Shown: piece after piece, positions 12,741 to 25,700 of the stretch
Numbering within the stretch: position 1 is the first letter of the stretch
Layout of the letters: each line of letters starts with the position of its first letter
The notes under the pieces: model-generated
Databases searched by the model: none
Seen by the model: the letters and a program-made list of their open reading frames with translations, nothing else
Told to the model about the DNA's origin: nothing
Assembly (NCBI RefSeq): GCF_024713975.1
Contig: NC_091099.1
Span: forward strand, 4,397,501 to 4,461,500
Reading direction: 5' to 3'
Length of the DNA: 64,000 nt
Source: Paralichthys olivaceus
Taxonomy: Eukaryota; Chordata; Actinopteri; Pleuronectiformes; Paralichthyidae
Position numbers and translations under genes: made by a program

Positions 12741-15700
12741 CAAGAATTGTGGGACACATGCTCTTATTTTTTTTATTCCTGAAATGAGAATTCAATAACG
12801 CCCACGCCTTCACTTGCAAAAGCACAAATTCACAAGTTTCCTTGCAGCTGGACAGACACACCCTTTGAAAAGGTTAGAATGATTATCTTAGTCATGAGCA
12901 GCGTTAAGAAACATTCAGTAGAAGAGTGAAAGCTTATGTGGAAAAATTCCAAGCATGTTTAAAAATGTACTGTAGTTTCTCAACACCTGAACCCTTAGGC
13001 TACATGAAGAGTATGCTTACTGGGTGTGTATTGTGTGAGAGTGTGTGTGTGCATGCAAAGGAAGTACACGATAATGAGTCATACTGGTGCAATGGTCAGG
13101 GGTTGGGTGTGCACGTGGTGTACGAGCTTTATGTTTCAGCGTGTTTACGAGCAGACCCACCATTTAGGGCTATCTTTATGAGAGGTTGTTCCAGCTGACC
13201 CGATTACGGTGCTATCTGTGCAGCGACAGAAGTCTGAGGAACAATGGCAGGAGTAAAGGTCGGAGTGTAAACATCACAAACTGCCTCAGAGCTGAACCAC
13301 AGATGGATACATCAACAAGTGTAGACAAACAGCTATCCCTATCAGTATCAGCAGAGAGAAGAAGACCCTGGCCCAGGCTGGTTGAAGTGTACATAATAGG
13401 TTCGACATCACTGTTAGAGAACAATAAACAGAGCTGGGAGAAGCTCTGCCCTCTGTGCCACTCTGCTCCAGGTTGGCAGGGACACACAAACACTCAGAGA
13501 GCCAGTAACACGCTGGCACTGAGCAGCCTGGTCTCATCTGTACTGCAGAGACACTATTATTGTTGTGGTCTCTTTTGTGGCCTCTGGCATCGCTGCGCTC
13601 GTCTGCCACAGTGCGCCGGCGTGCCAGCTTTAATGCCATTCTGCTGTGTCCACGCATTACCACTGATAAAACTAATAAAAGACTCAACAGATACTTTCTT
13701 TTGAGCTCCCTGGCCTCCTGCTTTGCATTCTTTATTCCTCCTCCTCCTTCATCATCCAGTGTTTTAGTCTGTAGAGCAGTTTCTATGGGTGTAAAGGCAA
13801 ATGAGACCTAAAACAAACAAGATAAAAAGTCCACAATGTGCCTGTAGTTGAGACCAGCTCAGTAATTATTCATAAAGGCAGAAAAACATCCTGTTGCTTC
13901 AGCAATTATCACTGATTCTCTTTGGGAATATGGGTTGAATCACATGAGTTTTTCTAAATCATTACTTTATTACATAGGGAAAATTACTAATGTCAAATAC
14001 CTCAAAGAGTTGTAAGACACACACAGACACTAGTGGGTCAAAATATTATCAACAAAGAACCAGCCATTACTGACCAAGATCTTTGGAAAATGTTCCCAAG
14101 TTTTTGTTTCTTTGCTCATATTCACCAATATTTTCACACATGTTGCTCAACCCAATGTCTCATTTCAAAAGATCAAAACTTTAAGATAAAAGTAGCCTGA
14201 AGGCCTGAACGGAGATAATCCCCTGACAAAACATCTGCACAAGCTACGACCGACTCCGTCCTTGGGCACATTCAGAAGGTATTTGGGAGATGCCATAAAG
14301 CAGACAGGCCCATTCTAGTCTCCTGTTTTATCTGTTCATGAATTTATCTCACACAGACAGATCTTCCAGGCCTATGATAAAGAAATTCTTCCAAAAATTC
14401 TCCAAGAGTCTCCTGTAGCTCCCAAAACACCATCAACACCCACCCCATGCAGAAGTCATTATCAGCAAGGCTCCAGGGTCTGCGGTCAGACGGCAGGGAG
14501 GGGGTCCACTGACCATGTTAGGGAACTACAGCTAAGATCTAAAGGCATCTATTGGGTGATGTTTATATTTAGTAAGTGTCAAATGTTGACAAGACGCTCA
14601 CGCACAGGATAATTTGCTTTTATAGTATCTGACAAGGCAGTAAAATGTAAGAAAAACAGTCACAGCTGGAAAATTTACTTTGTCTGGGAGGCGGTCTACT
14701 CACTTTGTGGTATGTGCACAACTTTTGAAGCTGTGCTTTTAAAAGGAAATCTGGGTTATGGTTGTTTTTATTTGTGCAGGCCGAACAATGTGCATGGCAG
14801 GGCATGGCACAGGCAGCAGTGCATTCTTATTCATCTGATGAATAATGCATATTTTTTCACAGCACATTAATTTGGCAAATATTTCTCGGAACAAAGTCCA
14901 AACGCTTGTGACCGACGAGCTCTTTGAAAAATATGCCCCCTCAGAATGTGTCCCTGCTCTATTGACATGCTAATGACTCAGAGCAAAGGAATCAGCAACA
15001 GCGCTAATAAGCTTTGGTCGTCATACTTGCATTCAGGGATCTGTCGCTGCAACCTTCAGCCTTCTCCATTATCATGATTGGCTTGTCCAAGTGTGAAATC
15101 TCAATGAGAGTGGTTCATTAATACAGGAGGGGACATCTTTGCCTCTGAGTCAAGGGCAAATATGAGCAACATTGCTATTTACAAAACCTAAAACTCAAAC
15201 TACTACAAGGCTGCAAGCTCATATTTCTGATCAAATGGCCAAATTCCAATAATCTACCATTTCTTGATAGATGTCATGCACGGTCACTAAATATAACAAC
15301 AACAAGCTGTGTAATCCCTATGCAGATAATCAATGAGTAATGAGGGATTAAAGGTGAAAGCGGTTTACTCCAGTTGATCTGAAGCAGGCCTCGACACAGT
15401 CATTCAGAGTCTGGCCAACACCTGTGGCTGTCACTACCGCTGCAGTCACACTGTGTAAAACTGCTCTTAGTGTGAAATCCCAGTCATCACAAATCACCAG
15501 CAGCATTCACTCAGACAGATGGTTACCCTGGCCTGAACCACAAGACGGAATAAAAGAGTGAAGGTGAGTGAAAACGCATCTTTATTTAATCTCGTTCCTT
15601 TAAAAGGAAGTTTTGGTTTCATCATTCTACTTTGGGAATATAAGGAAACACTGGCACACTCATTAGAATGTGACCACAATAGTTTACACAGCCTAAGCAC

Positions 15701-18700
15701 TATTCACTTACTCATACAGTACCTTGCTTGGCTCTCGTCCTGCGCTTGCTTTCTTCAACCCCGGAAACCGAGCGGAGGCGAGAACATTAGAGACGAGAAA
15801 TTTGTTTGCGCTGACTCATGGATCCGCCCACAGAGCTCACAGCTAAAGGTGAGAATAATAATTGCTAGATTGCCCATAGCCTGCAGAAGGCCAGGCAGAG
15901 CTGGCCTCCACTGGGGGTTCGGCCCAGGACGAGTGGTTTGGGTGCACAGGAGTTTGCATTGTTGGGTGAGCCAGGGAAGAGGGCTCTCAGCTTGCTGATG
16001 GGCACCCATGTGTAATCATATACTGCCGACCTGACTCAGCAATGCTCGCCAGGGAAGGAGATCAGCGCTCTGTTCCCAGCCAAACTCTTATACATTGCAC
16101 ATTCTAGATAACACACACATCCGATACATGATACATGTTATAAGTATAGCCCAAATAATATGCTACATGGCTGAAGCACAGACAGGCTGGCTGAAACTAA
16201 AGGAGGAGGAATAATTTTGGACTATTGCAACATGTAACTGAAGAAGTGAACCTATTAATTTAAAAGGATGCAATTTACACAGAGAGAAAATTAGTAACCT
16301 TAAATTTACCACCAGACACTATTTATAGCTTTAGTTATTTGCAGGTGCATGCGTGGCTGCTCTGTTCTCACTTCCTGCATGCGTGTATGCTCTGTGTCGT
16401 AGAGGAGTCCGGGATGCCATGGCCTCCGGTTTCACAAGTTTGAAGCTAAAACTCATAAGTAATTCAAAAGTCGCGTCCATGTCTGCTGCTATCAATTATT
16501 CACTTACTTTTTGGTTTTCTTCTTTTTTGCCATCTTTCATTGTTGAAGTGCCATGCAAAATAAAAAAGGGCTAAAGGACAAAAACAAATTCAATCATAAT
16601 GAATCAAATCAGTCAAAGATAGAAAGGAATAAAAATTAAATACATGGCTCAATAATTCAATCTAAGCTACTGGATGTAATTCACAGACCTGCATCTCCGT
16701 CGACTGCGGACGAATTTGGGAGCTGGCTGTTTTGCCAGTGACTGAGACTGGAGTTGGTCTTACATCATATTTTAATTTCATGCAATCCATGATGCAACAT
16801 ACACTTGCCAGACCTCATCTAAGCTGAAGGGAATATTGCCATCAGCATGCCCAAGGAAGCAGTGTGGCTGCAAAGAAAAATGTCATATAAGTGAGCTCAA
16901 AGCCTCACACTTACATCACCCACGCAGCTCAGTCTGTCACATCATGTGTTAACAGCATCTTAAAGTTGAGTCTTCTCAGTAAGGCAGTTATCAATCCAGA
17001 ACAGGGCAGGTGCACATTCTTCTGCGAGGCTGTAATGCTAATATTCCAACAAAAATATAAGACTCCGACAAAACGAAAACACAGACCCATCTGCTGAATG
17101 AATGTTTACACAGATGAAAGTCAAGAACTCCACCCGCTCTCCTCCTGAGCTCATCAATCTGAGGTCGTGAACAGCATGGGCAGTTCACAAACTACGACTG
17201 TAGCTAATGCGATCCATTCACCGCTGGATTTGATTATATTCGACTTTGAAACTGAAACCCAGAGTTCCTGAATGTGTCACACTTTGAACAACTGCCAGGA
17301 CGTTTCAAGAGAAAGCACGAAGCTGTGGAGATTACACAGTAGTGCTAAGGTCGGTCAGCTATACGCAAAACATCTCCCCCACTGGACACGATACCTATAC
17401 CTCTCACCACCCTCCCAATATTTGCCTAAGGAGTGCCAACATACCTGAGGATACAGGTAAACAACCAGCGAGAGAGATCGACCTTCAGGTAACCTATTGC
17501 AGCAGAACAGTGTTACATCCTGTCACCGACAGATAAGATGTTATCTTTTCGTGACCATAAGCAAGATTCATTCCACAAAAATGCCATTGTGTATTCATAG
17601 ATATGGTCTGTGCAGGGGGTGCATCGAACCGGCAAGCACAGTGGACTGCACGGTAGGTCATGATATTGTGACCATTGTTCTGACTTCAGTTAATAATAAG
17701 GCTGTTGTACTGTGAACACAGTTACCAGCCTTTCAATTGACTGGGTTAAGTGCTGAACTGTTTGAGAGTCAAACTGGCAATATATGGATTGAAATTTGGT
17801 CACTGTGAAAGAAATAGTAAGATTAAAAAACTGACCAAATACCTAATAACCACTTTTTGACATATATGTTTTGATGCACCGTGCTATAGACATTTTCCAG
17901 GCCAAGTAAACTGTTCAAAGTTGACACTCAACCCTAAATTGTGTATGTAAAAATACACAAATGGTTAAGGGTGGAATGTGTTTCTCTCGCCTGTGGATCT
18001 CAAGGCTCGGGATGGGCCTCTCAATGGGCCTGATTTATAGTCTGATGTGGGGGTGTCACACACAACTCTCTCCCTGTCATTATTCCGAGGAGGAGTAACC
18101 ATCAAGTCTGTCAGAGCATTGGTGGGGGGGCAGGATACGTGGACAGCCAAGATGAGTAAGGAACAGGTAGGAGGGCAGGGCGCAGATTTATAGTCGATTC
18201 CCAGTATCCTAGGAGCATCTCTTCTGGGACTAAGACAGTATATCTGTCCGAGGCTCCCTCTTGCTTTCAGAAAGCTGCTTTTAAACCATCTGACTCAAGA
18301 GATCACTATGGTGATCTTTGGCATGGATACACATGCATAAACACACAGCTTAATGCTGACAAGGCCACTGCTGAGTTTACATATGAGATACAAGTCAGTG
18401 ACCCCCCTGGGAACTGCAAAATGGGTGGAGGGGGAGGTAATGATGAAGGAGAGGCTGGACAAAGACAAGTGGTAGTTATGGGGGGGGTCTAGATTCAATA
18501 GCAGGCAGACTGATAGAAACAAGAAGTCTGATATGTCAAAATGAAACTGACCAACAGTTACAAATGTTAATGTTGCAGAGACGACAACATCCGTGGAGTA
18601 GTAGACACCATATCCCCTCAATCATATCAAGGTCAAACTTGGAGGGGGACATTTAATGGGGTTGCAGGTTTGACTCCAGGCAGTTCAGTCTTGGAGCAGC

Positions 18701-21700
18701 GCTCAGGCCTGAGTCAAGCAGCATTTCAAACCACAGAAAGTGTGTAACTTGACACTCAGAATATGGCTTATCTGTTCATCTCTATGGATAAAAGCGTGCC
18801 ACTTGTGTGAGTGTATTCAGTGTAAATGCTACAAAATGAACATGTTCATTATGTCAACACGGATACTACATGTATCGCTTTATTTCACCAAACCAAACTT
18901 TCATGCTTCCTCCTCCTTATCCACATTTGTTCTCTATCATCAATCATAACAAAGGGGTTTTGCCCAGCTCTACTGCACATGTGCACTTCGGCTCATCAAT
19001 GTGCATTTGTGCATCAGTAGCTGCCATCTTCACGTGCTTGTTTTGCTTCTTATGTGCTTGATCAAACAGATCTACATTCGGTGACAGGTCTAGCATCAAG
19101 CCTTTCAGCTTGAGGGATGAGTCTGTCAAATCCACCTGCCTCCCTCCTCTCCCGTCAGTTTTCTGTTGAATTACTTGTTCAGAGCCCTGAAGCAGACATT
19201 TTCTCTTTCTTACTGGCGTCTTGACCCCCCCTCTGGATCCGGCCTGGGCCCTTGGCGGAGGCACTATGTTATTTACTGCCCAGAGAGCTCTGTGAGCAGA
19301 GAGGCATGGCTGGTTGAACAAGGGAGCAACCTGCTGCTCACTGGCGCACAAACACAATCATGGTTGTGCACAAACACAGACACAGTCACATGAACATCCC
19401 AGGGGGCTGGCAGAGATGTTTACCACTCTAAACTACACACAGTAGAATTGAGAGCCATTAATGTAGAGATCAGCCACAACCCCGGCAACTAACCTGCAAC
19501 TAGTTTAAACCGGTTAAAACAGAAAAGGAAAATTGAACCTATGGGTTTGGTGACTTGACAGAGCAAACACGCTTGAAGGCTACAGGAAGTTCAACAACAG
19601 ACATGACGCGAGTCACTCAGGTGAACTTTACGTCCTGCTGGACTCATTTGGGAACATGTCCTCAGGTGAATGAAGCTCTGTGAGGACATTCTCTGACTTG
19701 CACATGTTGGATGATTGAAAAGAGATACAGATCCAGACAAGCCAAACAGTTGGCAATAAGAAATTGCCCTGAAAGGGTAATAAAACCATCAGCTGGGATC
19801 AGAAGACATGAACTCGTTTCCGATCGGTGTGGACATTTCTGCTCAGTTTTACGAGACAAAAAAATTGTGTTCTCAGGTGCTTTTAAACTCCAAGTGTCTT
19901 AAGAGCTAAAAGCAGAGCCACAATGAAATTCCTTCTCCAAATTCCCTCCTTCCTCTCAGTAATTATAGCTTTCCAGCTGACAGACTACAGGTCTGCTGTG
20001 CTCGTCTTTGCCTCTTCAGATACAACAGGTAGAGTAAAGCTTGTGTATGCTGGGCTGGATGCCAGTCTCTCACTGGTTCTGCAAGCCAAGTACATATTAC
20101 CATTCCTGGTACAACAAAAACACCGGGGGAATGAGGGAGGGAGAGACCTATTCTTTTTTAAATTTCCTGGCCATAGTATTTCATGGGAAAGAGGATATTT
20201 TCAATGAGAACTTGAGTACAGCATCCTACACAAGAAAAACAGAATGTTCCCCTTTATAAAAATCCTGTGAGGAGAAAGTTTGTTCTGGTAAACTTAGTGA
20301 AGATGATTTATTTAGACGAGTGAAGATAATTTGATAAATTGAAAGCTGGGTTGATTTTGGATTGGAAATAAGAGTGTGAGGAGAGGATGAGGGAGCAGGG
20401 TGTGAGGGATGTAAATGTGAAGCAAAGAAGACTAGATCAATCTTTTATCACTGCAGTGTGCTTTCATCCCTAATGGGTCCGACATGAGCGGAGCCCGGCA
20501 CTACCTTCCGTCACATTGCACGGGCAGGGAAAGATGCATGGAAAGACGGAGAGGGAGAGGCAGACAAAGCCACACATCAGGAAAGACGGCTACAGAGGGA
20601 AAGTGGTTCAAAACCACCTTTCTGTAAATAATCACAACCTGAAACATGCAAACATTATTTCACTGACATGCTGTTATGGCGTTTTCAATTTACCTCTGGC
20701 TCTGAGTGCATCTGCAGGAGTTGGGAAACACTCCTGATAAGGAAGGCGAGAAATTAAGTCATCGCAGCATGAAGAATGACTTTCAAAATTTCCATCAAGA
20801 ATCCCAAGAGAGATCTCACTGTGCATGGGTGGACTTGTTCCCCTTGCCATGCGCGCTGAGTGACAGACTGATAGAGACACGGTCTGAGAGACAGACATAT
20901 GATTTTAGAAAAGAAGGGGACTTCATCTGTGTTTTTCAGCTAGTGAAAACAACATGCGGAGAACAAGGCACGATGACTCTCAGAGGACACTCAGCTCGCT
21001 CCATGCTAAACCGGCTCATTCATGTGAAAGACTTAAGGAATATCTCGGCAAAGAGGAAGACACAAAGAGGTGGAGGGAGTGGTAACTAAATAAGGCTGTG
21101 AAGAAAGTTTTATTATGTAATGTTTTATATTTCTGACTGCTGGCAACCACATCATTATACTGCTGTCTGGTTTTCACTTCAGAGAGAAGTTGTAGAACAT
21201 TTAGCAGTATATTATATCATCACTGCTCTGCTGTGTCCATCAAAAAACTGGAACAACCATTGTAAAATTCATATATTTTAAATAAATACACACAGCAAGA
21301 CAGGTATATTTCGACCAGGATACAAACTGCAGATGCACATGACGAACAAAATTAAAATTAATAGAGTTGAAGCTACGATACATGCTCCATACTATAACAA
21401 TGTTTGGATCTTTCCCTTACAAACATCTATTACGATGACGTTATCTCCCTAGAACCAAGTGCAACAGACCAACAGAGATAACACATGAGGTATTACTGTT
21501 AAACTCCCACAGTCTGTCCAGAGAAGAAAAAAATAATCAGCTCCCATGGGAGGGGTGATTCGATCGATGGCCCTGATTGGATAACAAATACAGCCTGCTA
21601 ATGAGCTCCAAGTTTCACTATCCAACACATAAACCAAGATGGGAAATGTTAAACAAGTTGCCAGCCGTGCATAATGATGAGACAATGTTTAAATAGACTT

Positions 21701-22344
21701 CACAGTGGTTTGGTGGATTTGAGATTTGTGGCACGTTAACAGAAAGACAACGCAGTAGGAACACGCAGCGGCAGCGAGAGAACTGAACTCTGCTCATGAC
21801 CTCCATAAATGAATCTTTAATCCCTCAGTGGTAAAAGGAGCAGCCGGTGTGACAGGAGACTGGTGTAGGAGAGAGCCTGCACTTGTCTCATAGTTATAAC
21901 ACTCAGTGAAGGTTTTCACAGCAAACATGCACAAAGGCCTGAGTCACAGGGAGCACTTGAGACATGCTCAAAGAAGTAAAAAAAAAAGAGAAGGAGCACA
22001 CAAAAGCGTGAGGTTTCCCCCAAACAGGTTTGAGCCCCTTTGTCCCAAACAGTAACATTTAGATATCAGGTCTAACATCAACAGGTACATGTAACAGCAC
22101 ACAGCTCACCTCCCTGGAGACATAACACAAGGCTGCCATCGTTTCTCTGGCACTCACTTAAAACCTACAAACACAGCTTGACACTTATTATTGATAATAG
22201 GCATAATACTAGCTCTCACATGCATGCTGGAACATACAGCCGAGCAACAGACAACATCTGACTTCACAGAAACTTCCCAGCACTGATCCTGAACCAGGCA
22301 AGGACACGTTCACATAGATCTCTGAAAGCAGCTCTTACACTCAC

Positions 22345-22450
22345 CTCGTGAGAGGATCTTATCCTTCTCTTCAGGGACTTTAATTTCCTCACTCTGTTTT
22401 TATTCTCCCCCGTCTCTCTCGCCCTCACTCGGGGAAATCCTTTTACTTCT
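22345..22450 (-). other. Candidate non-coding 5' exon on the minus strand
   Basis: Read on the minus strand, the block ends TCTCACGAG|gtgagtgtaagag, a strong donor, after C/G-richer sequence with no long open frame. It would suit an alternative rassf7 leader exon. Its 5' boundary is unknown. Confidence 0.3.
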
Positions 22451-22506
22451 GACAGAGCAGCAGAGCCGGTTGTGCAGCTGGTGTGCGAGGCAGCAAGTGG
22501 CTTACG

Positions 22507-22507
22507 T

Positions 22508-22538
<31 letters not shown>
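22507..22538. repeat. (TG)n microsatellite
   Basis: A TG dinucleotide run with one TTTG interruption. Confidence 0.9.
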
Positions 22539-22710
22539 GAGGAGTGTGCCGAGTCCAGCGGAGGTCATAGGCAGTCAGATGTGGTCACGGGAGGAGGCTT
22601 AAAGAGTGTCGTGACTTCTCCTCTGCTCCGTCTTGTGCTTTCTGCTCTCCTTGCTGCCTGGTGAATGCACTTCTCCTGGGCGTCCTCGCCACAGCCAAGA
22701 TCTGAGACTG

Positions 22711-22732
22711 CTCTCTCTCTCTCTCTCTCTCT
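22711..22732. repeat. (CT)n microsatellite
   Basis: A pure CT run, followed by a further 100 bp of pyrimidine-rich sequence on the plus strand. Confidence 0.9.
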
Positions 22733-25700
22733 ATACCCCTCCCTCTCTCTGTCTCTCACCCACACAGAAACACACCCGCCCAATCACTCCTCCCTCTCTC
22801 TATCTCTCCCTCTCTCTTTCTCCCCACCCTTTCTCACTGTGCTGACAGATCTGGTGCCTCCCCCTTTTCAGGTAGTTGAAAGCATGTTTTCAGCTTTGAC
22901 GTTCTCCCTCAATATCAATTCTCTCTCATTCTGCTCAGTCTCCGATGACACAGAGGACGTTATGTAAGAAAACCCAGAGATGAGAGCAACTTAAACTTGA
23001 AAAACTCTCTGCATGCGTTTGTATTTACTCATGAGTCTCTACTGTTTGTACAATCTATGACCTAAGGCATTAGACATACACCCTCTGGCCTCCAGTCACA
23101 TGAACAGCTGATTACACAAATGAGGCCGTCAGGTGATTTTCTCTTCCTTTTCCTGGAATGAGGTCATAGTCCATCAGACCAGGTGCTATTACAGAGTGTC
23201 TGTGTCTGTGTGTGTATTGGACAAAGCCTTGAGGGAATATAAAAGAACATAGCAACCTGAATATGACCACTGTGGACCACAAGAGGGACATGTGTACAAA
23301 ACAAAAGCCGGATCAATAACAGAAACAACGCAGCACTCATGTATGAGTCAGTGACACAATCCGGAACCGTGGCGGTATCACCACAGTCACCTCCCACACA
23401 CAAACAGAGAGACAAGACATGCGTGACCAATGGGTCAGTCAGAATATTTGGGAGCCTCTCAGCATGAGTCAGACCCCCCCTCTCTATCTACACCCCCCCC
23501 CCACAAACTTAAATTTGGACTCCTTTTTTCATTTCTCCTTTACCACCCTCCCCCAAGCCTGAAACCCAAGACTGGACACGATACCTAGCAGCCGTCCTAG
23601 ATGTAAATTAAAGCGAGAGTCGGGCCGCACTGTCCCTCATGACATCCTAAAAACAGAATCATTTACTGCTAGATAAATTAAAGATCGTAAATCTCCAGAC
23701 GTATCGGAGGATATTCATTATTTACATAAGCACATTACATAAACAAATGTTTTTGATAAGGATGCCCTAAATTTTACAGCTAAAAAGATAACCTTGCCAG
23801 TGCTGTCTCTAGTGGATCAATGATGTAATCAGTGCTTCTATACTACTATAACAATATTGTCAGCATTTCTGTGCTGCAATTCCATATTAATTATCAGCCC
23901 ATATACAACAATATATATGTGATAAGCTAATATTACTTTAGTTAAGTGCTTTTATTTCATTTTTCTCATTTTAAACCTTGTTCTGGACAATTTGTAATTT
24001 TTTCTGAAAACAGAAAGAGAAAAAACAAAACATTAGAAGGGGTCAGAATTAACTGAGTGGACCCAGATGGGAATATAAAAAAAACATTTTAAAAACAGCT
24101 GCAGTAAACAACGTTTTACTAAATATACCATACTGCATGAAACCGATGTAGTTATGAAACCCAGATGACATGACTCAGCAGGCCATTGACAACACCTCCT
24201 TCATCCATGTGTTTACTTTGCCTTCTTCTGACATCACATTGTATTCTCAGAGACTAATGAGGACATGCAGTCACAGCGCCTCATAACCAGTGACCACACT
24301 GTATATAGCAGAGCTTCCAAAAATAGATTACTTGGAATAATTGCATTAATTTATTGAATTAAATCACGCATGCAAAAGGCCACAGAGAAGAATGCTGAAG
24401 CTTGTGGACAACTGAGTCACAAAGGCCCACGGAGACTCGGTTCATATCTGCCTATAAAGCAAAGCTTTTGGCACATGTAAGAGCTGTGTTGTCTGACATA
24501 TCACTTAAACCACACTCGAGGAAAAAAAGTGCTGTGAGAGTTTCTTGAGGCAGAGGTTCCAGAGGACGGAGTGAGAAAAGGCTGAGGTGCCAAGGAGGAG
24601 TGACATTTTAAAAGCAGCAGAGAATTAAGTACAATTTATGGATCCTGACAGTATAACCCTTCAGTGTGATCGTGTGCGTGTCCATTGGCAGACCCACACC
24701 AAGTTAATTTAAAGACTTAGTCTTTATAGATTGAGTATGTAGCGGTTAACAGTCTTCCTTATTGCAGGGTCCAACATAATCAATGGCCCGGGGCCTGTTA
24801 AAGTTTAATGCTGGTTTGGGTTCATCCAGGCCATTGACAGGTCTGCTCATGAAAAGACGGTCGCTCTTTTCTAAATACATTTGGTTTTCTGAAGATGAAC
24901 TCCTAATATACATCACCAATAATTTACCTTCAACATACTGAAGGTAAATCATCATCCACTATTACTATGAGGGCGTGTGGGCCAATGGAAAAATACAATG
25001 GACCATGCTATTGGTCTCAGAGTCTGAAGACAGACAACAGGGCTGAAATCAGAGTGGGTGAGGGTATTATAATGTGACGTGGAGGATTATCAGTCCAAAG
25101 CCTCCCAGACCTTCCTGACACCTTCCAGGCATTCCTCAGGGCACCTCCCACTGCTGTGCCTCCTTCATCCCACCCTCCCCTGTCAGACCCCCACATATCA
25201 TCCCTCTTTTTCTGTGTGACTCAAACATTCTTGTAACCCCCTCCCCTCCTCCTCCGACACTCCCTCTGCATTCAGCAAAGACGCTAAAGAAAACAAAGAC
25301 GAGACCTAAAGTATTTTAAAACGCTTTCGGGAAAATAAATCCTCCCCCCTTTTTGAACTTATTCACCAATTGTGCTAACCTAAAAGTGCTCTCAGCGCTG
25401 TAGTCAGCTGTTTGATGATCACTGTCCATTACCACGTTAGAGCTTAGCAACTAATTGTAGGTATAAATGTCCAAAGAGTGGTACGTCAGCTCAGAGGAGA
25501 CGAGTAAATGGCTCTCTAGCTGAGAAATAGACTGGTTGGGATGGGCAGTAGACAAATATGTTCTGTGGAAGGCAGCAGAGAGAGGGGAATACATGCTGAT
25601 AGTGTCTTTGTTGGCCATTATTCATCAACAATGAATGAAGCACACTGTTGCTACTATGGCGTGCCCCTTCACATCTTCCCCCATTGCAACCCCTGCCCCT

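Larger units (their letters stand above)
8586..22344. other. Non-coding stretch upstream of the rassf7 start codon (probable long 5' intron)
   Basis: About 13.8 kb without a recognisable coding exon. Open frames up to 172 codons occur but are low-complexity or overlap on both strands without family resemblance. Content seen: (AC)n at 10340-10377 and a candidate dispersed repeat at 12160-12740. Assignment to a rassf7 intron rests on possible 5' exons further upstream. Confidence 0.45.

Noticed and set aside
13186..13704. 172-codon plus-strand open frame with overlapping long frames on the other strand.
   Set aside because: Overlapping openness on both strands reflects stop-poor composition; no homology recognised.
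24746..24955. 69-codon minus-strand frame ending GPCNKEDC with protein-like composition.
   Set aside because: Looked like a possible transposon remnant, but nothing recognisable flanks it; too short to support.
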